Source of the DNA: Paraglomus occultum
Lineage: Eukaryota > Glomeromycota > Glomeromycetes > Paraglomerales > Paraglomeraceae
Length of the DNA: 18,543 bases
Direction: 5' to 3'
NCBI GenBank assembly: GCA_910592205.1
Contig: CAJVPJ010000712.1
Location: 1-18,543 of the forward strand
Positions 1 to 9,491 of the stretch are shown in pieces. A program made the translations under genes and the position numbers. The notes under the pieces were generated by a model. That model worked only from the letters and a program-made list of their open reading frames with translations, was not told where the DNA came from and searched no databases. The first letter of the stretch is position 1, and the number at the start of each line of letters is the position of its first letter.

Positions 1-507
1 TTCAGTTATATGGTGCTGAATATCTGCTGAATAAAGTCCCATCCAGCGAGTTATTAGAGACAGTGAAGGAATTAAAAGATGATGACGCGCTGGGATCTAT
101 TGGAACAGAACTCGGATTAAACAAACTCATTCGATTCTTGCCGGTATCTCCAGTCTCACAACGTTCAGCTTTGCATCACGCGTGTCTAAATATTGACCAT
201 AATTGATGTCTATAGATAAATCATATTCAACTGCAAGAAGCCAAGAAAAATGGCCAGTTGATCATGCGGTCTGGAGAGACATCAGTTACAGGGGGTGTGC
301 TCTTGGCTCTTATTGGGGCGATATATCATGAGAAAGTATGTAGACGATGTGATGTATTTTCTACGCGAGTTTGTAAAGTTTCCTTTTCTCATTATTGTAT
401 TTGTCTTTCTTTAATTACGTAAGGGTGCCCTTACAGCAAAAAACTTTATCCACACATTCATTTTACCAAAACATCGCGTTTGTATGGAACTACGGCGCGA
501 CAAGTGA
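1..507 (+). CDS. RNase III-like mitochondrial ribosomal protein, mL57/mL44 type (3' part)
   Basis: Three exons can be read: bases 3 (or 6, if TTCAG at 1-5 is an acceptor) to 143, 216-335 and 424-507 (stop TGA). All joins are phase 0, with donors GTATCT and GTATGT and acceptors TATAG and GTAAG. The joined frame runs from GTELGLNKLIRF through LLALIGAIYHEKGA to a basic end, RRDK. The order 'ELG..KLIR', then 'A.IGAIY.EKGA..A..FI', is that of the RNase III fold in mitochondrial large-subunit proteins. The acidic residues that usually precede 'ALIGAIY' in active RNase III are replaced by G and L, so it is probably non-catalytic and structural. I favour mL57 (yeast Mrpl15) over mL44 (yeast Mrpl3), because the protein ends at the RNase III domain with no double-stranded-RNA-binding domain. 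The 5' part lies outside the window. A GTGAGT overlapping the stop could be a donor, but no further exon is evident. The family call is fairly sure, the subtype is not. Confidence 0.72.
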
Positions 508-851
508 GTTATGAATCGAACAACACGCTGTGTATAATTGGTTATATGTTACCGTATATATTAAAATTATGTGTCAGAAATAAATCCTGGTTTCTAATAG
601 CAGCAATTATTTTTTTTAAAAAAAAGTTATTATTGTAAAGAACGGCTGGTTATCTTGCTCCCGTTCAAATTTGATATGTTATTCAAAATGTCATGTCGAG
701 AAGCGATAAACATTAATTTCGAAATAATATTATGTGTAATACGTGACTTTATGAGCTTTGTTTTATTTCTTTACAACTTGCATAGAATGTTTACATGAAA
801 AGTTTTTAATTCTGTACTCCAAAATAGAGGCGTAAAATAATGCATATTTAA
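508..851. other. Convergent intergenic spacer
   Basis: This spacer lies between the stop of the mL57-like gene (+) and the stop of 6PGDH (-). It is AT-rich, with A/T homopolymer runs near 609-626 and one AATAAA at 579. No coding potential or RNA gene was seen on either strand. It should hold both 3' UTRs. Confidence 0.6.
579..584 (+). terminator. Candidate polyadenylation signal AATAAA
   Basis: AATAAA lies 72 bases after the stop codon of the mL57-like gene on the same strand, in AT-rich DNA. Position and sequence fit a fungal poly(A) signal. No transcript evidence is available. Confidence 0.4.
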
Positions 852-1788
852 CTAGGCAAGGTAAGTTGAGGCACTCACGTTACCACCATGTCCAGTCCAA
901 TTGATATGGACATCACGGTCTTTCGGATGTTTGTCGTCAGTGTATTCGTCAAGATATCTGAATGTATGGGCACTGTAAAATATAACCACAGTTAGAACAC
1001 GTCGACATGGAAAAGTTCGTCATGTTTACGTGTATTTTTTCTCTGCTAACGACTTACCCGAAATAGTCTCTTTGAGCTTGTAATAAGTTGGCAGGAAGTC
1101 TGGCGTGTCTATAGCCGTCATAGAAGGCCAAAGCTGTTGAGAATGCGGGTATAGGAATACCCATTACAATGGCTTGGGAAATTACATAACGCCATGAAGA
1201 CTGGGCGTTGTCAATGGCATTCTTGAAAAATGGATCAAACAAAAGGTTCTCAAGAGCTGGGTTGTTTGTGTAGGCTTCCTTGATTTTTCCAAGAAAAGCG
1301 CTATAATATCGGAGACGCGTCAACAATAAATGTTAATCATCCGCAAAAAATTCATGTTCTATTTTTTTTTCCCGACACATACCTTCGAATGATACAACCA
1401 CCTCTCCACATTAAAGCGATACCGGCGTTATTCAAGTTCCAGTTATATTCCTTTGCTGCCTCACGCATTAGCATAAACCCTTGAGCATATGAGACAAGTT
1501 TGGAAGCATATAGAGCCTGGCCGAGTTTCTTGACAAATTCATTCTTATCAACGATTTGGTGTCCGCTGCTTGCAGGTCCCGATAAGATCTCGCTTGCACG
1601 AACACGTTCGTTTTTGAGAGAAGAAAGCGTCCGTGCAAAGACAGCCTCACCGATAAGTGTTACAGGTACCCCGAGATCAAGAGCGGATATAGCTGTCCAC
1701 TTGCCTGTACCTTTCTATTGGACGCAAAAGGAGATTGAGAACGTAGAGTATATTTGTAAATATATAAATTAACAATTGACCGCAACAA

Positions 1789-1821
<33 letters not shown>

Positions 1822-3098
1822 AAAAGCAGAGCAGAGCAGAGCAGAGCAGAGCAGAGCATAGCTCACCTGTCCAGCTGTATCCTTGATTTTTTCAACTAAT
1901 GGAGTTCCATCAGAATCCTTGAACCTCATAATGTCTCTTGTGATCTCAATCAAAAACGAGTTCAAGTCGCCCTCATTCCATCCCGCAAACGCGTTTGCAA
2001 TCTCATCGGCCCCGAGGTGAAGACCCTCTTTCATAATGTGATAAGCTTCACATATGAGCTGCATATCACCATATTCGATACCATTATGGACCATTTTGAC
2101 GTAATGTCCTGCGCCAGTCTCACCAACCCAGTCGCAGCAAGGTTCATTATCAGCTTTGGCACAAATAGCTTGGAAGATTGGTTTCACGTGTGGCCTTTGC
2201 AGTAAATTTAGATTAGGGAGAGAGGAGGGAGAGGGCGGGGGTTGTGGTAAAAATATTAGAACCCCATCTCGTTATAAACCCCAGTTATTATTTTCCTACA
2301 TAAATACTTACCACGCAGCAGGAGAACCGCCAGGCATAAGAGAAGGTCCATAACGAGCACCATCCTCACCACCCGAAACACCACATCCAATAAACGAGAA
2401 GCCTTTCTGTTCCAGATATTTGGAACGTCGGATGCTATCGGGAAAGTGAGAATTACCACCATCGATGATGATGTCACCCGATTCAATATGAGGAATGATT
2501 TGTTCGATGAAATCGTCGACGGCTTGACCAGCTTTTACCAAAAGCATGATTTTTCGTGGTTTCTTAAGCTTACGGCAAAGTTCCTCGACCGAGCGTGCGC
2601 CGATTACACTTTTACCTGGATTAACAGAGTCGGTATTAATTGCGTGATGACATGATTCTCAAGACAAACGTTCAACATCCGCTAGTAGTCTGAATGTGAT
2701 GATCTTACCCTTGGCTTCATTCGCTAAAAAGCGATCGACTTTCTCTACAGTTCTGTTGTAAGCAACTACTGTAAAGCCATGATCAGCAACGTTCAAAATA
2801 AGGTTTTGTCCCTGTATAAACAACAACCGGACTGTCAGTGTACGAACCCAATATTTGACATTTATGACGCAAAGCGTATAACAATAGTGCTTACCATAAC
2901 AGCAAGGCCAATCAGGCCAAAGTCAGCACTGCATGGATAGTGTGGATATAATTAATAGTATTAGTTGCTATCGAAATCATATCAGATAAAATTTAGCCCG
3001 ATGGAGATGTTCCTATATCCTATTTTATGACATCTCCTTATAATGCTGGGAGACACACATAACTTCTCTTTTAGTACATACATTGCAGTGTCAGACAT
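852..3098 (-). CDS. 6-phosphogluconate dehydrogenase, decarboxylating (NADP+)
   Basis: Oxidises 6-phosphogluconate to ribulose 5-phosphate and CO2, yielding NADPH; cytosolic oxidative pentose phosphate pathway. Eight exons: 3098-3082, 2928-2895, 2811-2709, 2615-2312, 2194-1867, 1714-1383, 1300-1058 and 972-852. They total 1482 nt, giving 493 residues (family about 480-495). All splice sites are GT-AG and every phase matches. The N-terminal NADP fold begins [15 protein letters not shown] (residues 7-21). [10 protein letters not shown] and [17 protein letters not shown] are present. The catalytic segment [15 protein letters not shown] carries K186, H189, N190 and E193. The C-terminal helical domain has RWRGG-like [10 protein letters not shown] and FYDGYRH, and ends [14 protein letters not shown]. 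The first coding exon is only 17 nt and the second 34 nt. Intron 5 carries (TGCTC)n and (GTT)n repeats. There is no peroxisomal targeting end. Identity is essentially certain; exon ends are inferred. Confidence 0.97.
1791..1820. repeat. (CAA)n microsatellite in 6PGDH intron 5
   Basis: About ten copies of CAA/ACA on the + strand, read as (TTG)n in the 6PGDH transcript. It lies in the intron between 1866 and 1715, next to a pentanucleotide array. Confidence 0.9.
1826..1855. repeat. (GCAGA)6 pentanucleotide array at a splice donor
   Basis: Six perfect GCAGA units followed by a variant GCATA, ending about ten bases inside the intron 5 donor (1866-1865) of 6PGDH. In the transcript this reads as CTCTG repeats just after GTGAGC. 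Such an array is prone to length changes, and those would fall in the intron. Confidence 0.9.
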
Positions 3099-3650
3099 GG
3101 TTATCGTTAGCGTTAAATTTATGCCGAAACTTGATTCGAGATAGTATGTGAGATTTCAATTTCTCAAAGTTGGGGGAAAAGATCGATCAAGGGTATTTAT
3201 CAATCTCCAATCTATCATAATTGGTGTATTGTCCATGGTGTTCACTAGATCCAATCGCAGTTTTGCAAATAAGGTATGGTCTACCGTATTTCAAAATGGT
3301 GACAACATAAGCATTTCATTGATTTTAGATTATGGATTAGTTGTTCATACTAATGCTGCCGTTTTTTGCAAGTGATATATTAATAAGCAACCTTAAACAA
3401 TCGGATCGGCGGTTACCCAACTCTTTTCAAGAAACAAAGGCTTAGAAATCAACGGGTTTTCCATTTACTGTCACGGTTGAAATTCTGGATGACTGTCATG
3501 TCTACTCAATATCATATAATCATGCATCCCCGATGAAACATCAAGCAACAGGGAGAGAGTTTTGTTAGAGAATTGTGAGAGAATTAATTAAAGAATTAAT
3601 AGCAATAAAGCAGTTGATGCAGCCCAAACTTGGGCACAGAAATCTGCTGA

Positions 3651-3886
3651 TCAACAATCATTCTTATTGGTTTTTACATTCCCAATGCAATAACCATTTC
3701 CCATTGTTAAATTCATTTGAAACGTTGTCGCCTGAGATCGACCGATCACGGGATGATAATGGCCATTAACAAATGTGTCATTCATTACCTCGAACCATCC
3801 AATAGAGTTGCTTTTTTGCGTTGTTTGTTTGAGATAATCGAGTGCCAAATAAAGATTTGAGGCCTGGCGGCATGAAATGATTTGGT
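3651..3886 (-). pseudogene. Sel1-repeat-like fragment, probably decayed
   Basis: The frame is open from just after a TAA at about 3889 to a TGA at 3651, with no good ATG at its start. It reads LALDYLKQTTQKSN, then SIGWFEVMNDTFVNGHYHP, then QATTFQMNLTMGNGYCIGNV. The spacing of A/L-x-Y, aromatic-x-V/L and N-G positions resembles the tetratricopeptide-like Sel1 repeats (A..Y..A...G....Y.LG..Y..G) that are greatly expanded in some early-diverging fungi, often attached to kinase domains. No splice-linked partner exon was found, and the flanks have stops in all frames. I infer a relic of a Sel1-repeat gene. It could also be a chance open frame. Confidence 0.35.
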
Positions 3887-4055
3887 TTTAGAGCATTTAT
3901 TAGCTAATATCTCTTCACTGCTCAATCAGTCAACTACTATCTTTTCAGAAATTTATTCGGCTGTTTCGCTATCAAGTCCGCTCGCAAGTAATTTGCACAC
4001 GTTTTCAGTAACTGAAATAACAGATCCAACTTGGTTTATTAACGCCTTCTCTTCG

Positions 4056-4496
4056 TTAAATTATAAGCCTCGAAAAAAAACACTCTCTTCCAATAGTAGT
4101 AACCTTGACAAGATCGCGACAATGACCATCGATGAGATAAGGGTGTGCTGATTGTGAGTGTGAGTATCTTTGACCAACATTATCATCTTCGACATGGATT
4201 GTCGGCGACTTGATCAAAGCTTTATGTGCCTGCCTGCTCATTGATGTGAGCCTTCCAGTATTGGTATCAAAATTATCTTGTTTAATTACCATGTCTTCAG
4301 ATAAATAAGATACAGAGTCTTTTTGCACGACTATTCTATACCAGAGACAATCAGAGAGATTAAAAGTATCCTTTGATGTCGGCGGACTTGTAAGGTCTCC
4401 TATGTGTGATTGTTGTATGCGCGTCAATAAAACGAATTGCGCACTTTCCAATGTCGGTAATGATAGTTCGTCTGGAAGTTTTCTCTGTCCTGGTCA
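4056..4496 (-). CDS. Orphan open reading frame, unrecognised
   Basis: The open frame of about 146 codons begins after a TGA near 4499 (first ATG at 4451) and ends in TAA at 4056. A possible acceptor (ACCAG) sits just before the frame. The text is mixed hydrophilic, for example KLPDELSLPTLESAQFVLL and DDNVGQRYSHSQSAHPYLI, with no membrane segment, repeat or motif I recognise. Length and composition are more protein-like than the surrounding DNA. It lies directly upstream of the Sel1-like fragment on the same strand, so both could be pieces of one decayed gene. Whether it is expressed cannot be judged. Confidence 0.22.
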
Positions 4497-5315
4497 TTTA
4501 GTTTTGTTTTTTTTTATTCTGATGGATAATGATTATGGCAAGGTGGTTATGATCGAGCATTTTTAGTGAGCGGGCGGGTGAAACATGTTCCATGGAATGG
4601 GCTTTTTTACTGTATAACCGGGGTTTAGTATAGTTGTTGTATCAGCCTCGTGATTGTTGCTGCGTGTCCAATATGACATATTTACGTTTACTAAAAATGT
4701 TTGGATTTAGCATTATTTTAGACAAACAATCGCGGAAAAAGAATGCGAATTCATCACTCATAAAAAAATTTTTTTCTTATTATGAATACAAAATAATAAT
4801 AATCCGTTCGCCGATATAAAGGCTATCTATCAGGCTCAACTAATTATATTAGCAAAGGGGGTTTTTTTTGAAGATATAACGTTGTCGGTTATTTAAATGC
4901 ACGTTGATGGCTTGTTGCCGCATACCATCTATAAATTGTGTGACAACTGTCGCGCTGGTCTATGTATCTTATGGAAGATTGATATGCATTAGTTTGGATA
5001 AAAGTTTTATTACCAAGCCTCTGCACGAGATTGCGCAACCAACGCCCGACGCCAGACAGAAGTCGAAACAATCTTTGTGTATGACGCAGCAGAGTATTTT
5101 GTTTAATGAAATATAGTGACACCATGGCATGATCGGAACAAGGATGTATTCGTATTGTTGAACGCTTAGAATAGCTTGGGATCGGAAGGAAAGATTTTGG
5201 CAGCCTCACAAAATTTCATCTTATTCAATTATAGTTTCTTAAATAATCCACTCTGATAACATGTGATTGTATTTCTATGCATTAATTAATCCCATGAATC
5301 ATTCTTCTTTCATAT

Positions 5316-6788
5316 CTATTCCCTTCCGGCCAATTCTTGCCCAATTTTATAATTCATAATCTGGAGTAATAGAATTAACGATCGGTGTATCAGTCAGTAA
5401 ACAAATACATCTCGAATGCTCAACAATGCGTAACTGAAATACAGTAGACGCCCCCCGCATAATGACTAATGTACAAACCTTATCCCAATCAATCTTGTGT
5501 CGTGTTAGGGGAAGAGCTCGTCTCAATTCTTTGAAAGTATTCTCGTTCAATTCAATGTACGCATCGTTGAGAGACTTTTGAAAATCATCTTCCACTTTAT
5601 GGATATATTTTGCAATAGCAGCAGCAGCAGTTTCCGGATTCTATACGCAAAGGTTCAATGAATCAGTAGGTTCGATATACGATACGTGTGTTGTATTATA
5701 GATGAATTAATACCTCTGCATCGATTTTTACTGTTCCGTCATGCGTTTTCTCAGTATTGAGTTGAACGTTTCCATCTTCAAAATAATGCACATTCACTTT
5801 AACAGTCCCTTTTATTTCTCCTGTTGTCGGTGTAATTACCCATGCAGAACGCCATCTGCCGTTCCTGTGATTAAAAAGCATTAGCGATAAGAACAAAGTA
5901 GATAATCAAACACTGTCATATTTACCAAAAATTATCAGGGTTATATTTATTGTCCACGATTGCTATAGTCAATGTTGAATCTTGTGTTGAATAAACGGTA
6001 GCAATGCCGTCGGGATAATGATCTGTAATATAATTTTGAACGGCTGTTTCTAAAGCAGCCCTTGATGAGCGGATAACGATTATAGATGCAGTTTAGCACA
6101 ACCGAGATTGATATGATACAATCGCAATACGCAAAGACTTCTTATGCCACCTACCTCAAGGGTTCTGTCGCTTCATCTGGTTCATATGGCTCGGGATCAG
6201 TTGCAACCTACAGATAAAACACATGTAAGAAAGAAAGAAAGATAGATAGAAAAAAAGAGAGATGAGGGACTTGTTTACGTTTTATGAGAACAGATTAAAC
6301 TTACTCACTTGTTGCATATGATCAAAGCGAAACTTTTGATGTGATTTAGGATCTACGAAAATGTTTGGCTCAATTTGGCCGTACTTGGAGATGATAACCT
6401 ATTATTGCATCGAATGAAGAATTGTATTGATCGAGGCGTTGGATGTAATGTCATGCATCAGATTACAAGTACTCTAACGTTATCGTACATTATGTTCTTG
6501 TCCGGGTGGCGTGACTGTAACAAATTGTTCCGTGTTGTATTGTTCTAAAGCCGTAAGAACGCCTTCCTTAAAGACTACGGGATTGTTCATAAGCGACCTA
6601 AGGTCTACAAATTAGACAATTAGTCAGTGTGATCGAAATATTTCAACCCATCATCGTTGCCGTGTGAGACTTGGCTCAAAGACGTCCGTATACATACCAT
6701 TATATACATCATTAACTTCTCCTGGAGGACTATCTAGTAAGAATTTTGTGATTATTTCCAATTTCTTTTCGTCGTTCAGGAAAGCCAT
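5316..6788 (-). CDS. F-actin-capping protein subunit alpha (CapZ alpha)
   Basis: With the beta subunit it forms the heterodimer that caps barbed ends of actin filaments; it acts in cortical actin patches and in dynactin. Eight exons: 6788-6698, 6604-6489, 6398-6309, 6207-6155, 6060-5926, 5864-5714, 5640-5479 and 5360-5316. They total 843 nt, giving 280 residues (family about 260-290), with consistent GT-AG sites and phases. The N-terminal helices read ITKFLLDSPPGEVNDVYND. The central sheet holds the family signature NFWNGRWRSAW (about residues 160-170) and VHYFEDGNVQL. The C-terminal helix has LRRALPLTRHKIDWDK, then the short last exon IMNYKIGQELAGRE, which corresponds to the actin-binding tentacle. 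That last exon is only 14 codons and is easily missed, because the frame of exon 7 runs on through the intron to another stop. The upstream 2.7 kb holds no gene. Confidence 0.97.
6221..6264. repeat. Purine-rich GAAA/GATA tract in CapZ alpha intron 3
   Basis: A run of GAAA-like units followed by GATAGATAGA and GAGAGA on the + strand, within the intron between exons 3 and 4 of the CapZ alpha gene. In the transcript this is a pyrimidine-rich tract. Confidence 0.7.
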
Positions 6789-7529
6789 TATGCAAAAAAT
6801 AAAAAAACGTCACTAGTGCTAGGGGGTTTGATCAAACAGCTAAAGACAACATCCTTACCATATTAAGAAATATAAGGTCGTGTAACACGATACTTTACTT
6901 GTTTACGTCATCATAAAAATTTATCCCTTTTTTTTTTTTTGCTCTCTTTACTATTACTACTACTATTACTATTACGGGGACATTGATATATATAAAGTAA
7001 ATATATTTTTTAACAAGTATAACCCGGGCAAGATCTGCAAATAGGTATGTCGATCTGAACAGATGTGGAAAGTGGAAAATTAATTTTAATGCAAACCGAA
7101 TAAAATATGCCTCATTTTTATCATTCCATGCCCCATCTGAAAAAAAAGAGCATAACATCATTTACACGTGGTTTTCCACGACATCACGTTTTCCCACGCA
7201 GATTGACATTTTATTCAGGCAAAAAGGGGTTTCGGAAGTGGTTGTATTTAGGGGCAATTTCGTTGCCCTTATGATCAGACACAAGGAAAAGAGACATTAT
7301 ACCAAGACGGTTTGTAGAATGAGCGTTATTTTCTATTTCATAGTAACTCTTGTCCTGTTTAATATCAAGTTCAAATTTCGGCGTATATATTTATCTGATA
7401 AGATATTATGACAAGACCCCATTATTCAGTTCGTACTGTTTCCTGTTATCCAATAAAAGGATAGTCGTTTATATGTCAAACTGTCAACAGAAGCTTGTTG
7501 CTCATACGATAATCATGACTTACTTTCAC

Positions 7530-7537
7530 TGACGTCA
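7530..7537. promoter_or_regulatory. CRE palindrome TGACGTCA
   Basis: A perfect 8-bp ATF/CREB-type bZIP site, about 740 bp upstream of the CapZ alpha start. A second copy lies at 12844. Binding is inferred from the motif alone. Confidence 0.35.
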
Positions 7538-7620
7538 TTCATTTCTTGGTTATTAAAATTCTTTATGCGCAAGCAAAGCATGTCTAAACAATTATGTTGA
7601 CAGAGACAGTGTGATTGCAT

Positions 7621-7692
7621 CCAAGTAGGAAAGGATTTAATCCTACAAAGACTTGTTGAACAAAGTCAGGCGGTTACAGAAATCCTACTTGG
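7621..7692. repeat. 72-bp element with 10-bp perfect inverted ends and nested palindrome
   Basis: CCAAGTAGGA (7621-7630) and TCCTACTTGG (7683-7692) are exact inverted repeats. Inside, 7632-7644 (AGGATT-T-AATCCT) is a second palindrome, and AATCCTAC occurs twice (7639-7646 and 7681-7688), so GTAGGA can pair with either copy. The length is tRNA-like, but no T-arm or normal 7-nt anticodon loop can be folded, so it is not a tRNA. It could be a small terminal-inverted-repeat element or a structured RNA. Confidence 0.5.
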
Positions 7693-9216
7693 TTCTTATG
7701 ATCTAGTGGTTAATTTGTATATGACGTTCAAATAATAAACTTGCACCGGCAATGAATGAATTATTTTTCGCCCTGCTAGAAAATTGTATGAATTTGCATC
7801 ACATCAATTATTAACGCTATATAATCTTTGTGCCTTTACTGATAATTAGCCTCCAAACTATTCTATACTTTTGCGACAATGCATTATCGTTTTATACAAA
7901 TTCTTCACGTTTGCATTCATTTTGTAGTTTGGACACGTTGATACCGTACATTGCAGTGCATCGTGGCGTCGCGCACAATCCGAAATGTTACGATGCCAAC
8001 GCACAAAATTTATGCCAAAGTAGGAAAATTACCAATTAGTTGACAATTCAACAAATAACAGTTGAATTTCTGTGTAAAAGTAAAATATGTACAAAATTAT
8101 TCTTTTTCTGTAATTAAATAACCAACATGTTTAATTTTGTTTTTGTAACAAAATTATTTTTTTAAACTCTTTTTTTTTTCACGCTTGCCAAACTTGGGTT
8201 GAGATCTGAAACTTTTAGATCACAAGGCATAAGTTTATATTGTTGATATGAGACTGTGCTCTGATTGCTTTCGAGTTTCGGATAGTTCGCGTCCTACTTC
8301 GACTGTCATGTGACACTTTAAACTCGGATTGGTAAGTGCATATCGATATAACGTCATACGAAATTGTTCGCTAGACTTGATACCAAAATATAACAAACAA
8401 ACGGGATTTCTTATGCTTCATGTAAAGCGGTTAAAGAAAGCTTGTTATTAATTACGAGTTTTCTACTATCTCGTGTAATGTCTTGTTCTCCAAACATGAA
8501 GATTGCCGTGATTATTTTGGTTCAAAAACTTTGAGCACAACATCAAACTCTACCAATAAACATATATAAAAACCCGAGTTTTTTCTTACTAATAAAATCT
8601 GTCAACTCATGCAAAGGGAAATTTGCGTGACAAAAGTATTTCAATTGCATCATTGAAAAAAAAGAACGATTATAATTTTTACATTTTCTTCATTATTATT
8701 TCGATTTCTGTCGAGGGCGATGCAGAATGCACACTTGTTGATCATACTACTTATGTCCTTTCCATTCCGCTGTTTTTTTAGTGGACGAAATGATAATAAT
8801 AAGAATAATAATAATAACCACTCTTCTTTCCTTAATTAGTAACACCTATGATTGAAGCCACAACTATATGCAGTGGTACACTAACACCATACTAAAATTT
8901 TTTGTTGTTCGGTTTTGGCGGACTGGAAATTTCTTGTTAGGCTCTCACAACAACGTTTTTTAAAAAAGTTATCTCGGTTATTTCCCACTTGCCTGCAATC
9001 GGTTAATTATCAGTTTTTTTGGTGGCATGTAAGAAGGGATAAAAGAAAAAGGTCGCAGGAACGTGCTAGTCAGATGTCGGATGATCGTCATTCAGCATTC
9101 AAACTTTGGCAAGGGGCGTATGTGCATGACCGTTCCCACGCTTTGTCATGAGATTATCTTATTCATCTTGTTCGAAGAGAATTTCAAGCTTGTTGGAAAA
9201 CTTGTAATGGAAATAA

Positions 9217-9244
9217 GGGGGGGAAGGGAGGTGGGGAAGGTGGG
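9217..9244 (+). other. G-run cluster, potential G-quadruplex
   Basis: Within 28 bases the + strand carries G-runs of 7, 3, 2, 4, 2 and 3, so four runs of at least three with loops of 2-5 bases are possible. It lies about 250 bp downstream of the stop of the coiled-coil gene, whose transcript would be C-rich here. Folding is predicted only. Confidence 0.45.
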
Positions 9245-9292
9245 AAACAGTTCATAGCAATCGACATAGAATATATAATACACGGATAAAGG

Positions 9293-9298
9293 TTTATT
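9293..9298 (-). terminator. Candidate polyadenylation signal AATAAA (minus strand)
   Basis: TTTATT on the + strand gives AATAAA in the transcript of the coiled-coil gene, about 190 bases after its stop codon. It is the clearest such hexamer in this 3' flank. Confidence 0.35.
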
Positions 9299-9491
9299 CG
9301 TCAAATTTATACAAGTCAATACACTCAAACGATAAATAACCATTTTTAATATATGTAACGATAGGAATTACAAAGCTTGGATTTAAAGAAAAAGAAAAGT
9401 CTAAATTGTTGAAGATATATAATTGAATAGAAAGAATGAAAGATTGTAGGATCTGAGAATGATACACATCGATGAAATTGTTATCACTTCT

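Larger units (their letters stand above)
3099..5315. other. Gene-poor stretch with decayed coding fragments
   Basis: This stretch lies between the 6PGDH start and the CapZ alpha stop, both on the - strand, so it holds the 6PGDH promoter and the CapZ 3' UTR. No complete gene was recognised. A Sel1-like fragment (3651-3886, -) and an open frame (4056-4496, -) are listed separately. Between them, around 4040-3953 on the - strand, another short protein-like stretch (NQVGSVISVTENVCKLL) is followed by stops. The section 4500-5300 is AT-rich with no recognisable exon. Scattered frames broken by stops suggest one or more old, decayed genes. Confidence 0.5.
6789..9491. other. Long stretch without a recognised gene
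   Basis: This stretch holds the promoter side of CapZ alpha (-) and the 3' side of the coiled-coil gene (-). I see no gene. It contains simple repeats (TAC/TAT near 6950-6975, AAT near 8792-8818), a CRE palindrome at 7530, a nested inverted repeat at 7621-7692, a G-run cluster at 9217-9244 and a candidate poly(A) signal at 9293. Short open stretches occur, for example 7211-7390 (-), 7860-8030 (-) and 7271-7411 (+), but none shows a recognisable domain. A perfect GTAAGT donor follows a short open stretch near 8331, and an acceptor-like T-run plus TAG lies near 8780, without evident exons. An unrecognised lncRNA or lineage-specific gene cannot be excluded. Confidence 0.5.

Noticed and set aside
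1677-1859. Cys/Leu-rich open frame ([10 protein letters not shown] followed by poly-Cys) on the - strand
   Set aside because: It is the translation of the (TGCTC)n and (TTG)n arrays inside 6PGDH intron 5.
5347-5478. Extension of CapZ alpha exon 7 to the stop at 5347
   Set aside because: The extension has no family similarity, while splicing from 5479 to 5360 restores the conserved C-terminus NYKIGQEL.
6895-7161. 88-codon - strand frame with hydrophobic end just upstream of CapZ alpha
   Set aside because: The hydrophobic and Lys-rich parts are translations of TAC/TAT repeats and an A-run; no motif, and no splice link to CapZ.
7621-7692. A tRNA gene (72 nt with pairing ends)
   Set aside because: The T-arm cannot form, the central loop is 8 nt and the D-arm is absent; it reads better as nested inverted repeats.
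9075-9152. Short + strand frame starting MSDDRHSAFKLWQGAYV
   Set aside because: Only 25 codons, no partner exon, no known family.
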